Assembly: GCA_016758905.1 (NCBI GenBank)
Contig: JAEPQZ010000004.1
Location: forward strand, 1,601,569 to 1,665,568
From: Umbelopsis isabellina
Lineage: Eukaryota; Mucoromycota; Umbelopsidomycetes; Umbelopsidales; Umbelopsidaceae
Direction: 5' to 3'
DNA: 64,000 nt
Below the pieces are notes generated by a model. That model ran no database searches and was not told where the DNA came from. It saw only the letters and a program-made list of their open reading frames with translations. The stretch's first letter is position 1; every line of letters starts with the position of its first letter. Below, in pieces: positions 25,045 through 36,386 of the stretch. The position numbers were made by a program, and so were the translations under genes.

Positions 25045-26470
25045 ATGGGGAGACGAAAGGGTAAAGGTATGTGGCTGTACATTGTGACTGAATCGGTGAG
25101 ATTAAGAGGTCTATAACAAGGCAAACAATAGGTGCACCAGATGGGGGAACACAGGCTCTTCGTCGCAGTCGAAGGTTACAAAAGGTTGGTAAAAGCGTAT
25201 ACGGGCATTATGGGAGATTGTGATATTTACAATTCCATGTGTGAAACTATGTGGCTCATGCACATTAATATTTGTATCCGTGCGTAGCATTTCCTCGCGG
25301 ACGACGGTTGGGGAACCCAGGGTCTTAGTCGATTGTTGCAGGAACTGGGGTACTGCACCAAGGACATGGCTGGTGATGGCAACTGTCTTTTTCGGTAAAC
25401 TGCCATGTCTTTGGAATTGACAATGTCTCCGACGTATACTGATTGTTTGTTTTAGCGCGCTCTCGGACCAATTTTACGGCACCGACAAGAATCATGCTGA
25501 AATACGACAGGAAGTGTGCCAATTTTTGCGTAGCAATCAGCAATCTTATCAGATGTTTGTAGAGGATGATCAAACGTTTGACTGGCATATGGATAATATG
25601 GAGAACTCTGGCGTCTTTGGTGGTAATATGGAATTGGCGGCGTTTGCCAAACTCCATAAAGTTGATATCAAGATATACCAACCGGGTTTCATGTGAGCTT
25701 ACTACTTTTCTATAATTTTGAATTGAAGGGCACTAACGTTCTATATCAGATATATCATCAATGGTGGCGATGATGTAGATGAACCTAGACAAACATTACA
25801 TATCGCGTAAGTATTCTACATTTTCCATTGATCTACCACAAGCGGCTCAATCATTGCAAATTTGGCAGCTATCATAGTTGGGAACATTACAGCTCTGTAC
25901 GAAACATTGACGGCCCTTCACATGGACCTCCAGAGATTCAGGATCGGGTAAGTTGATCCCTGGTATTTCGCAGGCACGCTAATCTGTGGAGGGACTCCGA
26001 CTAATGCGGTACATAATTATAAGTCTATCGAGAAAAGCTCTAGCTCGGAGCCAACAAAAAATGAAAAAGAAGTGATGAATGCCTGTCCCAAAGCGTCTCT
26101 GTCACAAGTTCGAGAGCAACTGATAGCACATAATCAGGATGTGGACGAAGCCATTGAAGCATTGTATGAATCGGAGTATCAAAATCACGACTCTGAAATT
26201 GAAAGCCAGCCTAATTTAGAAGATCCTGCAACCGATGAAGTAGTTAGCTCGCCTGACAAAAACGGATCAGATATTGTAAACGACGCAGATACGCCAAGTC
26301 AAGATAGCGGTATGGACGAAAAGCGGAAACGAAAGAGAGTCTCTGCTCGAGACCGAAAAATGCAGGCCAAAATCAAACAAAAACAACAAAGGAAAGCAAA
26401 GAAGAAAGCTGTGGAAGATGAACAGCAAGAAGCCAAAGTGACCTCTGAGCTGCGACAATTGTATATATGA
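25045..26470 (+). CDS. OTU-domain deubiquitinase (OTUD3-like) with UBA-like segment
   Basis: Seven exons (25045-25066, 25132-25184, 25288-25394, 25456-25692, 25750-25806, 25869-25947, 26024-26470) give 333 aa. The OTU active-site block is KDMAGDGNCLFRALSDQFYG, with catalytic Asp and Cys in GDGNC, split by an intron right after LFR. The catalytic His lies in LHIAYHSWEHYSSVRNI. A UBA-like three-helix segment (CPKASLSQVREQLIAHNQDV and following DEAIEAL) lies near residue 225, as in OTUD3 proteins, and should bind ubiquitin. The C-terminus is Lys-rich (DEKRKRKRVSARDRKMQAK). The enzyme should remove ubiquitin from substrates in cytosol or nucleus. Exon 1 encodes only MGRRKGK. Confidence 0.9.
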
Positions 26471-26488
26471 GAATCGTAGTAGTGAAAG

Positions 26489-26509
26489 TTTTTTTTTTTT
26501 TTTTTTTTT
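26489..26509 (+). repeat. 21-base poly-T tract
   Basis: A homopolymer run just after the OTU gene stop, probably in its 3' UTR or terminator region. Confidence 0.9.
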
Positions 26510-26680
26510 GCAGATAATCAAGACTTGTTTTGAATAGTGTATAGTAACAGTTTTTCTCATAATAAATAAACAAAATCGTTCTAAAAAATGAAAGGTCGGA
26601 GGGACAAGGTAAAGTCTCCCGGCTACTTGGGGCTGGCTTGCAAAAATCCAGCTTGACTACCTCCGCCAACATATACTATA

Positions 26681-28864
26681 ATGGCTAATTACGAGCCATT
26701 ACCTAATGGAAACAACTACGATGAAGAGGACACTATAGAGGACACGCACTTTAGTGAAGACGACACTGAGGAGGCTGGTCTGATGGCTAAATCTAAGCAA
26801 CAATATGCTGAGCTCGAGGTTGACGACTCATCAGCGTACGAGGGGGCTCCATTGAATCATGTTCAAGCAGAATCGCTTGACCATTCACCGTTACGACTAC
26901 CAACAGATGGAGGATCGATATTCGAGAGTTTTGTCAACATGGCAAACAGCATTGTCGGAGCCGGAATCATCGGCTTGCCGTTTGCCTTCAAAGAAGCAGT
27001 AAGTAAACCCCCAAACCCCCAGTGAGGGATATTCGCGAACCATGTGCAGTAGAACTCTTTTCATGGTCAGCAGTCGCAGTGCTATTCTTGGGATTTTTTC
27101 TGACCCGGTCTATCGTTGTACAGGGATTGTGGATGGGCCTCGTCTTGCTCATAGGACTGACAGTTGTAGTGGGTAAGTCAAGACAGCTAGTACAGTCCTT
27201 TGTATGGTGGATCTTTCTAACATTTGCACGATTGGTAGATTGGACAGTGCGACTTTTGATTTTTAATGGCAAAATGACCAGCCAGACAACTTATATCGAT
27301 CTGATGGACTTCACCTTTGGCCGGCCAGGAAGAATATCAATCTCCATTTTTTCATTCATATTTGCATTTGGAGGTAAGACGGATTTGGGTAAACGCTTAT
27401 GCATGATGATCACCGATAACTGATTTTCAGAATTTCTGTTGGCAGCTATGTGCGCGTATTGCGTGATCATTGGTATGAGAGAGTTTCCATTTCCACTTGG
27501 ACCCTGAATTTATTTTTTTTGAACTCCTTTTTGGAAGTTCCCAGTGAGCATTGTTATTAATATCTTGCCGTATGTAGGCGATACCATTCCCCATGTTATA
27601 CGACTATTCGTCCCGAGCATCGATACCATTCCAGTCTTATGGATGTTTTCCAACCGACGGTTATGTATAACCATATTTACCATTACAGTATCTTGGCCAT
27701 TATCTATGTATCGTGATATATCCAAGCTGGCCAAAACCAGCGCATTGGCCTTGTCTGCAATCTTTGTGATCATAATAACAGTCCTCATTGAAGGACCTAA
27801 AATGCCTGCTGAGATTCGAGGTGCGCCGATTAAACCTACCGATTTCATCAATAACGAAGTATTCCAAGCTATTGGCGTCATGAGTTTTGGTAAGTACACA
27901 CAGCATGAGAAAATTAGAACCAGGTCATAATTGTGGAGAATTTTGTACACCGAAAGGCAAAATTCAAGTTTGCGTGATGGTGTTTACGTGTTGGTGGAGG
28001 GGGAACGTTCACCAAATGTAACGTTTACTAAACTCAATAACCTTGTACCAGCGTTCGTATGCCACCACAACAGTTTTCTCATCTTCGGATCTTTGCGGCA
28101 GCCGTCAATGAACCGTTTTGCCACGGTGACACATATCAGTCTAGGAGTTTCGTTTGTAACGTGCATGACGCTGGGACTTTCAGGCTACCTCGTTTTTACA
28201 GACAAAACTACGGGTATTTATTGCCGAAATTGGACAATGTTGCTTAGGTGTATCCACCAAATGCTAAATCATTAATTTATTTTTTTTTGTGGTGGGACTT
28301 GTCCAACCTCAATAGGCAACATTCTCAATAGCTTTCCCCAAGATGACTTTTTAATCAATATAGCTCGTTTAGCATTTGGTCTAAATATGTTCACGACCAT
28401 TCCACTGGAAACATTTGTGTGCCGAGAGGTAACTTTATCCCATAGACCGCCCAATGAGCTGCCACGTCGAGCCATTTCACTAACGTGATGGAATGGCACT
28501 TTTTGCACCAAATATTTGCTTTTAGGTCTTGGAAAACTTTTTTTGGCCAGGCGAGAGATTCGACATGAAGCGACACATATTACTGACCACTGGCTTAGTT
28601 ATATCAGCACTGCTTATTTCGTTAACAACCTGTAACTTGGGATTTGTGTTGGAGTTGACTGGCGGATTTTCAGCTACCGCGTTATCCTACATCCTACCAC
28701 CTGCGTGTTATCTGAAGCTATCTGGTGGCAATTTGTGGGACAGGAACAAGCTCAGACACTGGGCTTGTATTGCTTTCGGCGTAGTGGTCATGGTACTCAG
28801 TACCTTTCACAGTATTCAGAAAGCTATATATGGGAATGATACCGATGCACAATGTGATCTATAA
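26681..28864 (+). CDS. Amino-acid/auxin permease-family transporter (vacuolar Avt type)
   Basis: Eight exons (26681-26998, 27124-27172, 27239-27373, 27446-27472, 27578-27889, 28052-28213, 28316-28428, 28526-28864) give 484 aa. An acidic ~85-residue N-terminal tail precedes the signature NMANSIVGAGIIGLPFAFKE of the first helix, typical of SLC38/Avt carriers. Helices then alternate regularly to about eleven. The AFVCHHNSFLIFGSL segment and the following ...RFATVTHIS are conserved in Avt2/SLC38-like members. Fungal Avt proteins move neutral amino acids across the vacuolar membrane by proton exchange; the substrate is not predictable. The gene has a very short fourth exon (27 nt), needed to keep the frame through helix 5 (AMCAYCVIIG). 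Confidence 0.88.
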
Positions 28865-30015
28865 TGATTGGAGATATACGATTAGACTAGGTCTCCGAGT
28901 CCTTAGAAATAAATGTTTATATATTGATTTCATTTTTCAAAGTTTAGACTGAGCCTGAGCGTTAGATGTCGGTTGAATCCAGTAACACACCATGAGTAGT
29001 TGGGCAACAGTGTGTAACAAAAAATAACTGTATCACTCTAAGAAAAAAATTTTTTTTTATTTCCTAGTACCAACACGTTGAATTATCTGTGGTGCTTTGA
29101 TGCTCGTTTGTATCTGTACCCCGACGTTAGCGGCCCTTCGTCTCGACCCACACATCAATGTGTTGTATTGGGTAACATATGAAGAAGATTCAGTCAATCG
29201 CACGTGCATTTTAACGCAGGTAGCTACTATTTTGGCACAAATTTATGATGCATGAACTTGAAAATTTTTAAGAATAGTTTTCCGTCTTCTATATCAATTG
29301 AGAAGGTGATAACATTGGAATCTATGAGTTGAGGCAATATTTGCGAGAACAGATGTGAATCTAAGATGCTCAATACAAAACAAGGTTATGGTTGGAGGGA
29401 TGTTTGTGTACATTACAGATGGCCGCCACTGGGACCTCTGAGAACGTGATTTTATTTGCATTATTTTCATGGTTTGGGCCCGAACATTTGCTAGCGATGC
29501 ATACTAATGATTGCTGCACTCTACTATTTGTAGAAGTGTGTTGGAATATCGTTGCATTTTTGCTGCACATATATTTCCACACGAAAACCCCTTTCTTTTT
29601 AGTTTAACAGACCTATACCAGGATTCAAATCAAATCTTTCTCAAGTGTTTGGTGGCACACATTTGGAAAAAAAAAAAAAAATGGTGTTCAAACGATGCTG
29701 ATCCTCATTGGATAAGCCATTACACGCAAAAATAAGATTTTTTTCTTAACGTCAAGAAAGTAAAAACAGTTAAAAGAGTTTGGTTCATTTAGCGGGGATC
29801 CATCACTTTCTATCAACGCGGTTGCTAGCAAAGGAAATTATTGTCCGCAAATAGTATGGGGTTAAGTTTTCGCTTCGAATGCATGCAAGCTATATGAAAA
29901 GTATCGGGGAGTTAGCGGCAACACAGGTTAGGTGGACAAAGCGCAAATCGAATGGCACAGACAATTTAGTTGACTTCTGAAATTCCTGTATTCTTGGTTA
30001 CCTTTTTATTGATTT

Positions 30016-30030
30016 GGGGGGGGGGGGGGG
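30016..30030 (+). repeat. 15-base poly-G run
   Basis: An uninterrupted G run 30 bp upstream of the TATA box of the homeodomain gene. It could form a G-rich structure or be length-variable. Confidence 0.9.
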
Positions 30031-30060
30031 TGAGCTGCTGGAGGCCTTCTGGATCGAGTC

Positions 30061-30070
30061 TATATAAAAA
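30061..30070 (+). promoter_or_regulatory. TATA box of the homeodomain gene
   Basis: TATATAAAAA lies 180 bp upstream of the ATG, implying a 5' leader of about 150 nt. Confidence 0.6.
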
Positions 30071-30249
30071 CCTCTCGATATTATCGCTTCTACTCTTTCC
30101 CTTTGCGTACTACTCAACTTCCTTGGCCGTTATTCACCATCAAAGCTTTTGGTCCAATCCTTTTATTTTACATCATTTTTACTCTGCTGTAAAAAAAGTT
30201 ATTAGTTGTTTCTCTCCTTTCAATTTGACTGACTGCTGACTCTACGAAC

Positions 30250-30915
30250 ATGCTGTTGACTCGCAGAGAATATAACGAACAGCGTCCTCAGGGTCGTCGA
30301 GCTCTTGATATTATCAATCTTTTGTGTGATCAAGATGATCGCCAGCGATATAGAGGAGGAAAAGAGCAATCACCTCCATCAGACTCAAATACCAGCAGCC
30401 CGGAAACGCCCTGCTTAGAATATTTGGAGCCTCCATTATTGCATCCATCGGGTTCAGAGCCATGCATATATAGACATACAAAGCTACCATTCTTGCCCGA
30501 ATTATCGTGCTCTCAAGTATCCCCCCCTCTGTCTCCTGTTTCTCTTCCATCTATTACGGATCTACAGTATAACACCAATGGCTTCAACTCTACCAAATCA
30601 TACTTGGAGCCTCCTTCTAGGTATGAAAGTACTTTTCGAAGTATTCATTTCGGTGAAATGGATGCTATTCGCTTTAGCCAAATTCTCAAAGCGAAGCGAA
30701 AACGTGCCAATGCTTACCAATTGGACGTTTTGAATCAAGTGTTTGAAAAAACCTTCTTTCCCTCTACTGAGTTGAGGGCTGAACTTGGCAAACAACTGGG
30801 CATGAGCCCACGAACAGTTCAAATTTGGTTTCAGAACAAGCGCCAGGCAATTCGCACCAGACAACGCACGGCCGTTGAGCATCAACATCAGTTTTCAGCT
30901 GCAAGATACATGTAA
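30250..30915 (+). CDS. Homeodomain transcription factor
   Basis: This is a single exon of 221 aa. A homeodomain occupies about residues 140-200. It starts with KAKRKRANAYQLDVLNQVFE (basic N-terminal arm and helix 1) and ends in the recognition helix TVQIWFQNKRQAIRTRQR. It carries the invariant Trp48, Phe49, Asn51 and Arg53 equivalents in WFQNKR. It is a typical 60-residue domain without the TALE three-residue insertion. The N-terminal half is Pro/Ser-rich and disordered, and only about 15 residues follow the domain. It should bind TAAT-like DNA in the nucleus. The resemblance is to fungal Yox1/Phx1-type factors, but the target pathway cannot be read from sequence. The gene has a clear TATA box and no intron. 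Confidence 0.92.
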   Translation: MLLTRREYNEQRPQGRRALDIINLLCDQDDRQRYRGGKEQSPPSDSNTSSPETPCLEYLEPPLLHPSGSEPCIYRHTKLPFLPELSCSQVSPPLSPVSLPSITDLQYNTNGFNSTKSYLEPPSRYESTFRSIHFGEMDAIRFSQILKAKRKRANAYQLDVLNQVFEKTFFPSTELRAELGKQLGMSPRTVQIWFQNKRQAIRTRQRTAVEHQHQFSAARYM

Positions 30916-31855
30916 AGGCTCGGTCAATCGATAAATGCTGGCAATATCATAATCGTTCCCTCTATTTGTGTTCTTATCTTTAACATCCAAATCATCTAAC
31001 ATCCTAAATCATTGCATCAAATCGCACAACGTAATCACTCATACTCTTTTCAGAATCAACCCACTTTGTTAATGTAATTCATTTTGCTATTTTTCTCTGT
31101 CTTTTGATTTCCCTGGCCAAGCATCTGTAGATGTAGCTTTTGAATCTTTCTTTTCTCCTAAAAATAAAAATAAAAACGCTAGATAAACATAAAATGACCG
31201 TTTGCTGGACATTCTGAGGGTTCTGTGACCTGATCATCATAAAGTTGGGGGGAGCGGTAGCCAGCATTGGGACTTTGACCCGGTCAGTGTTGTTATTTGT
31301 CTATCGATCCTTTCCTTTTTCATTCCGAGTTGACTGCAGCAAAAGAATCAGAAAAGGAAAAAATTACATTTTTGACACGTTCTGCAAACATGTTACTATA
31401 AACCGGGATCGACCGTTGAAGAGTTTTTCCCTTCATGCATGTTTAGTGCATGCATGCTCCGAACTTTGTTGCTATGATGAGGCCATTGGTAGATGATATC
31501 TGAGTAAGGCTACTTGCTTCTGCTACAAGATTTGCCTAAGTTGTACTAGAATCTGTTTGCATAGTTGGTGCTGTAAAGTCAAACAGCTAGCTCTTTTGGT
31601 CCCAGGTATGGCCCATATTCGCCAATATCAACGTCATGCATAATTAGTTATCGATACACTAAATGGCTAAAGAGCCACGCTACGTGGCTACATGGATACA
31701 ATGCGACACTGCATGTTTACGTGTGAATGAGAATATTCTATTTTTTCCTTCTGCAATGATTGTACGTTCAATACAGGGTCATTCGTTGAATGCATGTGTA
31801 TTAGACGGAGCAAATACTTGTAAGTGGTATTTTATTTACGCTACGCAAATAGCAA
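30916..31855. other. Intergenic region, no convincing gene
   Basis: Contains the homeodomain 3' UTR. A 72-residue frame at 31663-31881 lacks recognisable motifs and overlaps the 3' end of the acyltransferase gene on the other strand. Confidence 0.5.
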
Positions 31856-34595
31856 TTATACTTGTGCAGTTAGATCGATAGCTTTAGCATATTCTTCAAT
31901 ATTAGATAGTATTCGTTGTGTTACATTTTCAGGCTTATTGGCAACGATGCGAAGTAAGTCCAAGGTCATCTCCCAGTTGCCTATTTTTTTTTATAATAGA
32001 CATAGCACAGTATTAATATACATTACCATAGCATTTTTAAAGGTGTAGCCTTTCACTTACCCAACAGGTTAACGTGATCCGATGCTTTAGATCCTCCTCG
32101 GACATCTAAGGCGCTTTCACTGACTTCATGTGGATATTCTCGGGCAATGATAGGACTATGGCCAGGATTATATAAATCCGCGTATTTAGTCCATCCACCC
32201 GAAGGAGCACTCATGTATCCCAGTGACAAGAGTGGAACAGTTCCATCCCTTTGCGTGCCGTATGTTAGTTTTGAAAACACTTGATTGCTCAAATGAGGAC
32301 TTACCCTTCACCGAATCGGACACCAGTCCGAATATTTTCATCTGGTCTATTGACCGTACTATCAATGAACTGGATGCAGAAAAGATTTGACATCAACACT
32401 TGTATCCTCACATGCATCATGAAGCTTCGTATACTACTTACAAAGGAAGATGACTCATCATCAACCACACTAGCAGATGGTAAAGAATCTCCCATTCTGG
32501 CTTTGAAAGCGCGGAACATGCGCTGTAACTTTTTGTCATCCTTCATGACATCTTCAGCGCTTTTTTCCGCGTTGACGCTTTCACACTGTTCGCCACTGCC
32601 AGCATTGCACACAGTTTTGCCTCCATCGGTTTTTCCATAATAGTAACTTCGCTCGGTCTCAACTCCAACACCGTAGAAACAGTAAATCTTCATATTGGGC
32701 GCATTAGGCAAACGGGATTCTAATGGGTTCGACCAAGTAGTGTGATCATCATCATTGCGCTTTAGTTGTTTCTTTGACGTAGTGAGTCCGTACGAGTAGT
32801 TTAGGCGCAGTTGATCGTTGAATTCTACTGAAGTTGAATTATACAATAGGTCTATGCTTGCTTGGGACGTGTAGTTGGAGACTACACCATCATCATCTAT
32901 TGATAGCTCGCCATTCGTTCCAAGTTCTTGTGACTCTTGAGCAAAGGTCACCATAGCACCATACGAGATTCCGGTTGTCTCATGATTTACCTCATCGTCT
33001 GGCGCCCACGTCAAGTTACCCCATACCTGGTCACCACCTTTTGGCAACATTGAAGAACCACCTGCCCAAGTACGAATCAAATCTGCTCGCTCACGGCGTG
33101 AAAAGAACTTTTCCAGCAGATATGTGCCAAAACTTCCAAGTTGCAAGGTATCACGAGTTTCGCCTGAGAGCATGAATGCCAATGCTTTTGGAACACCAAT
33201 CATCGGACCAGCAATATTGGCAAAAGTCTCAATATGATCCTCTGTCCATGATTTGCCTCCATTACCACCTTTCGGACTTTCAGCCCATTTCAAAAAGTAG
33301 GGGAACAATGTAGAGCCTATATCGCGGTCAGTCTGCTAGCTCATATGGTAATTTTGCCACACAAAATCTACCTACCCATTGAGTGAGTCATGACCACCGT
33401 CTTTTTTCCGTGAATCTTCTTGTAAATCTCAATTTGCGTTTTCAACTTTGTGAAGAAATTGTCGCGTACTTCTAGATTATGATATGACAATCTCCAATCA
33501 TAGCTTGCAAGATACATCATATTGGAATCATAGCCGACTTTTGGGTCAATGAGCAATTAATGAGGGATTTCGATTCGTATCATTATAGCTAATTTTCAAC
33601 TCACTGGCAGCTAGATTCTCTATGATTTTTGCCCAAACCCAATATCTAATATCCAAAGGTTTAAACATCAGACTCTGTACTTTGGAAGCGAAACAAGAAA
33701 ATTTTAAACTTACCCAGTTACAAAGTAGTCTGCTGCATCAAGACCTAAATAATTCTTGGTGAATATGCCAATCAATCTCACATAGCACCGATTCAAAAGT
33801 CATACCTTGTGCCGCTCGCAACTTGATGCCTTCGGGATCAAGCCCGGTCACGGTATCCAACTTCAAGTGCTGAGTCCAGCACGCTTTGTCAAATAAAACA
33901 GCCTTGAACATGGCTAAATGAACAAGGACACGATCAACAACATGCTTTTATCCCATATATCCAAAGTCGCAAAACTTACTAGTTGTTCCCCACATGCGCT
34001 TTCTGAAATATTTCTGAGAGCAATTGGATACACTCCAACTTTCCAATCCAGTTGACACGATACCGGGCAATAGAACAACCGGAAAATGAGGACTAAGTTC
34101 CAATTCATCCCTATGTGGTACGGTCAGATAATATTCGCATCCTGTTCAAGAGCTTCAGTATACATACATTGCCTCTAAAGCTGGCATAAAAGGCTGTTCA
34201 CTTGGCGCATTCGGCGTGATAAAATTGGTCATGTTGGCAAACAATTCGTCCATGAGGTCAGTGCTTGGTATTTTGCTAGCGATATCCATATCAGCAATGT
34301 ACATTGCTACCAAATCCTGAAGCTCACCAAAGTGAGCGGACGCTGGTGAAGCCGCTATCATTCCAAACGCTGCCAGTACGCCGATCGACAAACCAAGAGC
34401 GAAATGAAAAATCTTCTTTCGATACCAAGGCTGAATGTCGAGCGTCATAGATCGAGAATCCGCCAGAATATCTTCGGGTAAGAGCTTCTTTAGTTCTATT
34501 GCCTCGGTGACACCCTTGAACTGACTGTCTATATTAGTATCGCCATTTTGCTGGTTTGCTTTACCAGGCTTTTTGGCTCGTTTTCGAATTGGCAT
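31856..34595 (-). CDS. LRO1: Phospholipid:diacylglycerol acyltransferase (PDAT, LCAT family)
   Basis: Ten exons (34595-34168, 34110-33980, 33913-33806, 33744-33714, 33645-33605, 33537-33376, 33316-32442, 32369-32305, 32248-32061, 31980-31856) give 717 aa. PDAT moves an acyl chain from phospholipid to diacylglycerol to make triacylglycerol at the ER. One N-terminal transmembrane helix (FHFALGLSIGVLAAFGMIAA) follows a basic cytosolic tail. The lumenal domain begins with FPVVLLPGIVSTGLESW. The catalytic Ser is in VVMTHSMG, split by an intron. The Asp is in RDGTVPLLSLGYM and the His in SDHVNLLGNW. The Trp-rich lid region MWGTTSMF is present. The length is slightly above yeast Lro1 (661 aa). The last coding exon, after the His motif, was found by splice phase and matches the family C-terminus. 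Confidence 0.93.
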
Positions 34596-36048
34596 TGAAT
34601 GAACCTGGCTACAGCATAATAAATTTCAGCGCGAACCAAAATTTGATGCCAACTCGGTGGCAAGTGTCAGTCACATGCGGTGATATCATATCTTTAACTT
34701 ACAATGGCATAGATACTATTAAAGACGATATAATCTTATGTTATAACCTTATATCTAGGTTGGAGCTCGAGCATGTTTATTGATGGGGCAATATCGCGCT
34801 GTATTAGTCTCGGATCTCGGCTATTGGACTTTGCTGTTAAATTTTATATGCTGTAGTTTCACTAATGCTTAGCGAGGCGAGAGTAGTTTTTGATACCATC
34901 AGGCTCTATATGACCATGGTCTCATACATTCTATCTTTCGTAGCGTTTTCATGGTAGTCGAATTTGTGACGTGACATTGGCGCATTTATACATGCTGGAG
35001 AATGCTAGCCAATAGAAATCAAATTGTTCGATAGCTCTCTGTCATATCCGTCATGAATTAGATATATTACAGCCTCACCTGTTACCTCACCCTCTCATCT
35101 TGAAGCTGTTGCGTAAAGGATATTAGCTTTTCGATATTATTGATTGAGAGAAGATATGGCAACAACAAAACTTCCTTTGCGAAGATATATTGGTCACTGT
35201 CCTTTTTAGAGTTTGTTCCTGAAAGAATACGGGAAAATGAGCTATTCAAAGTAGTGTGACTTCATTTTTTGAGGTTTTGACAAATATCAGCATGATGCCG
35301 AAGCTTTTTGACCTTGGGTCAGCCGCATTGATCAACCCAAATCCAGGATTGAATGATGGAAAAACATATCTTAATCTTTGTTTCTGATACATCCAGGCAA
35401 CAAATCACAAACCAACTCCAACAGTTAAATTTCATTGATCCTCCAGAATCTATCCAATCAAAGAGAAAACGAAATCGGACAAGTGCGATGGCACGTAGGG
35501 CTTGACCCGCTTTATCGCAAGAAATTAATGGACAGGTATATTTTGACAGGTATATTTTGGAATTTTACTATTAGTATGTACATGTGCGGCTGAACGCTCA
35601 AACATGCTAATTAGCTGAATTATTTCAACTACAGAGCAAGGAAGTAATACATTATTTGTGATACATGAGCGAATATCTTTTTCATCACAGATAGACTTCA
35701 TTGCAATATACACAATGGAAAAATAACAATAAGGATTATGATGTTGTCGAATTGCTGAGTAACATCAGCTGTATGACTGCGGCTCGATGTGAGCAGCAGT
35801 TTCAATGCAAGGTTCACGCCGATCGAAATCTGACAGTCTGTGCCGATGTATCAGTCTTCAAACTGCTAAAATCGCACCTGGAGGTTAACCGAGATAGCCC
35901 AGTTCTTGGGTCACTTTCATGCGAACTCACATGCAAGTTGCCTAATATGGCAATCCTTACCTATTTTTTGGGTCATCCCCGGAGATAATCCGCAACCACA
36001 TTGAAATCGGCCTCAGACACAATCTGAGAGAAATTTTTGCATTGCTAG

Positions 36049-36054
36049 TGACGT
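36049..36054 (+). promoter_or_regulatory. CRE-like TGACGT element
   Basis: TGACGT (in GTGACGTGAG) lies about 340 bp upstream of the catalase ATG. A second copy at 36306 suggests a bZIP/ATF-type stress input. The inference rests on short motifs only. Confidence 0.3.
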
Positions 36055-36305
36055 GAGTATTTGTTAAATGTGACAACAGTGACACCTTCTTATTGATCCT
36101 TGCGCCATACATACTGACAAAGACCTAGTACAAATACAAGCACTCTATTCGATAAAACAACGCAGAACATGTTTGATGAAAAGCTGTAAGGTAACATGAG
36201 GCCAAAGACTAATGTCATAAAGAGTGCCATGGCCACTTTGCATTATTTGATGCTAGAAACATTTGAGTTTAAGGAGGTGAGCCATTACCGTGTATAATCT
36301 CATTG

Positions 36306-36320
36306 TGACGTGCATAAAAG
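36306..36320 (+). promoter_or_regulatory. TGACGT element next to a TATA-like box of the catalase gene
   Basis: TGACGTGCATAAAAG lies about 70 bp upstream of the catalase ATG and combines a bZIP-type half site with a CATAAAAG core promoter element. Confidence 0.35.
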
Positions 36321-36386
36321 GAATCACATAAAAACTTGATATCTACATCAACCGGAAAATTTCACACTATCATCAGCTTTGCAAAC

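Larger units (their letters stand above)
28865..30249. other. Intergenic region, no gene seen
   Basis: AT-rich, with A/T homopolymers (near 29041 and 29668). It ends with the long 5' leader and promoter of the homeodomain gene. Small open frames around 29.4-29.7 kb have no coding character. Confidence 0.6.
34596..36386. other. Divergent intergenic region upstream of PDAT and catalase
   Basis: 1.8 kb with no convincing gene. A 95-residue frame at 35701-35988 has no recognisable motif. A 14 bp direct duplication (GACAGGTATATTTT) occurs at 35530-35560. The catalase-proximal part carries two TGACGT elements, annotated separately. Confidence 0.55.

Noticed and set aside
31663-31881. 72-residue frame after the homeodomain gene
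   Set aside because: It overlaps the 3' end of the PDAT gene on the opposite strand and lacks any recognisable domain.
35701-35988. 95-residue frame upstream of catalase
   Set aside because: No motif, no splice partner and composition like the flanks. Not called as a gene.
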